Shown here: piece after piece, positions 63,062 to 64,000 of the stretch
Position numbering within the stretch: position 1 is the stretch's first letter
Layout: the number at the start of each line of letters is the position of its first letter
Assembly: GCF_015352955.1 (NCBI RefSeq)
Contig: NZ_JACYOX010000001.1
Coordinates: forward strand, 62,001-126,000
Length of the DNA: 64,000 nt
Reading direction: 5' to 3'
Source: Noviherbaspirillum soli
GTDB lineage: Bacteria; Pseudomonadota; Gammaproteobacteria; Burkholderiales; Burkholderiaceae_D
Position numbers and translations under genes: made by a program
The notes under the pieces: model-generated
Told to the model about the DNA's origin: nothing
Databases searched by the model: none
What the model saw: the letters and a program-made list of their open reading frames with translations, nothing else

Positions 63062-64000
63062 ATGACGACTACTTCTACTGTTACCGCACCTACCCAACTG
63101 CCGCTGCTGCCATTGCGCGACGTCGTCGTTTTTCCGCATATGGTGATACCGCTGTTCGTAGGCCGTCCAAAATCAATCAAGGCGCTCGAAGCCGCCATGG
63201 AGCAAGGCAAGAGCATCATGCTGGCAGCGCAGAAGGCCGCTGCCAAGGATGAGCCCTCTGCCGAGGATATTTACGAGATCGGCTGCATAGCCAATATTCT
63301 TCAAATGCTGAAGCTGCCTGACGGCACGGTCAAGGTGCTGGTCGAGGGCGCACAGCGCGCACGGATCCACAAGATCACTGAACTCGACAGCCATTTCACC
63401 GCCGAGCTGACCCCGGTCGAATCCGAGCCGGGTGACGAAGCGGAAGTTGAAGCGATGCGCCGCGCCATCGTCCAGCAGTTCGACCAGTACGTGAAGCTCA
63501 ACAAGAAGATCCCGCCCGAGATCCTGACGTCCCTGGCTGGCATCGACGACGCCGGCCGCCTGGCCGATACCATTGCCGCGCATCTGCCGCTGAAGCTGGA
63601 ACAGAAGCAGGTGATCCTTGAGATCTTCGATGTGGCCAAGCGCCACGAGCACCTGCTGGGCCAACTGGAAGGCGAACTCGACATCCTGCAGGTCGAGAAG
63701 CGCATCCGCGGCCGCGTCAAGCGCCAGATGGAAAAGTCGCAGCGCGAGTATTACCTGAACGAGCAGGTCAAGGCGATCCAGAAGGAACTGGGCGAAGGCG
63801 AAGAGGGCGCGGACCTGGAAGAGCTCGAGAAGAAGATCGTGCTCGCCAAGATGCCCAAGGAAGCCCGCGAGAAGGCGCAGAGCGAACTCAAGAAGCTCAA
63901 GCTGATGTCGCCGATGTCAGCCGAGGCTACCGTGGTGCGCAACTACATCGACACGCTGATCGGCCTGCCGTGGAAGAAGAAGTCCAAGGTCAACAATGAC
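63062..64000 (+). CDS. lon: ATP-dependent protease Lon, 3' end beyond the window
   Basis: The first 313 codons of Lon, the cytoplasmic AAA+ serine protease for misfolded and regulatory proteins. The N-terminal substrate-binding domain begins LPLLPLRDVVVFPHMVIPLF and GRPKSIKALEAAM, and the coiled-coil part is REYYLNEQVKAIQKELGEGE. The ATPase and protease domains lie outside the window. The gene starts at the ATG at 63062. Confidence 0.96.
   Translation, partial: MTTTSTVTAPTQLPLLPLRDVVVFPHMVIPLFVGRPKSIKALEAAMEQGKSIMLAAQKAAAKDEPSAEDIYEIGCIANILQMLKLPDGTVKVLVEGAQRARIHKITELDSHFTAELTPVESEPGDEAEVEAMRRAIVQQFDQYVKLNKKIPPEILTSLAGIDDAGRLADTIAAHLPLKLEQKQVILEIFDVAKRHEHLLGQLEGELDILQVEKRIRGRVKRQMEKSQREYYLNEQVKAIQKELGEGEEGADLEELEKKIVLAKMPKEAREKAQSELKKLKLMSPMSAEATVVRNYIDTLIGLPWKKKSKVNND

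Overview
The window looks like a GC-rich chromosome segment of a betaproteobacterium in the Burkholderiales, most like the Oxalobacteraceae (Herbaspirillum/Noviherbaspirillum/Massilia type). The assignment is inferred from gene content: tig-clpP-clpX-lon order, a Bug-type solute-binding protein, the hpnCDE squalene genes, a PEP-CTERM protein of the floc-forming kind, tsaB-rimI-udg, and cysS-accA-tilS-lysC. No insertion sequence, phage, plasmid origin or CRISPR array was recognised. Both ends cut a gene: an EamA exporter on the left and lon on the right.

Region 1 (1-9.7 kb) is visibly richer in A+T than the rest, loosely packed and full of regulators. It holds a PilZ c-di-GMP effector, a divergent NarL-type response regulator, two CspA-type proteins, an SDR oxidoreductase and three OmpR-type winged-helix regulators. 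Two of the three are close paralogues whose N-terminal halves are not recognisable receivers. Long stretches have no convincing gene; one carries six perfect copies of a 9-bp repeat. This is the most unusual part of the window.

Region 2 (10-23 kb) starts with a TakP-like TRAP transporter operon (binding protein, small permease, very long large permease). It continues into housekeeping genes: a LysR regulator after lpxH, two cyclophilins, cysS, an AlkA-type glycosylase, accA, tilS, lysC and tRNA-Ser(GCU).

Region 3 (23.4-31.3 kb) is a catabolic cluster. A LysR regulator is divergent from an RraA-type aldolase, an FMN L-2-hydroxyacid dehydrogenase, an NAD(P) D-2-hydroxyacid dehydrogenase, a Bug binding protein and an FAD D-2-hydroxyacid dehydrogenase. 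Together they look like uptake and oxidation of an unknown 2-hydroxy acid. A LysE-type exporter follows.

Region 4 (31.3-44.6 kb) is mostly envelope genes: a TonB-dependent receptor with a DUF2946 protein, a small lipoprotein, a PEP-CTERM protein behind a sigma-54-like promoter, an LpxO-like hydroxylase, a large MscS-type channel and a secreted beta-helix protein with two C-terminal Cys-containing modules. A MYG1 protein, an SDR, a HAD-like protein and a thioredoxin-like protein lie among them.

Region 5 (44.6-64 kb) is conserved core: tsaB-rimI-udg-DUF1853, lplT, alr-radA, hpnE-hpnD-hpnC (squalene for hopanoids), a divergent RND efflux pair behind a TetR-type palindrome, tRNA-Leu(UAG), and the proteostasis block tig-clpP-clpX-lon.
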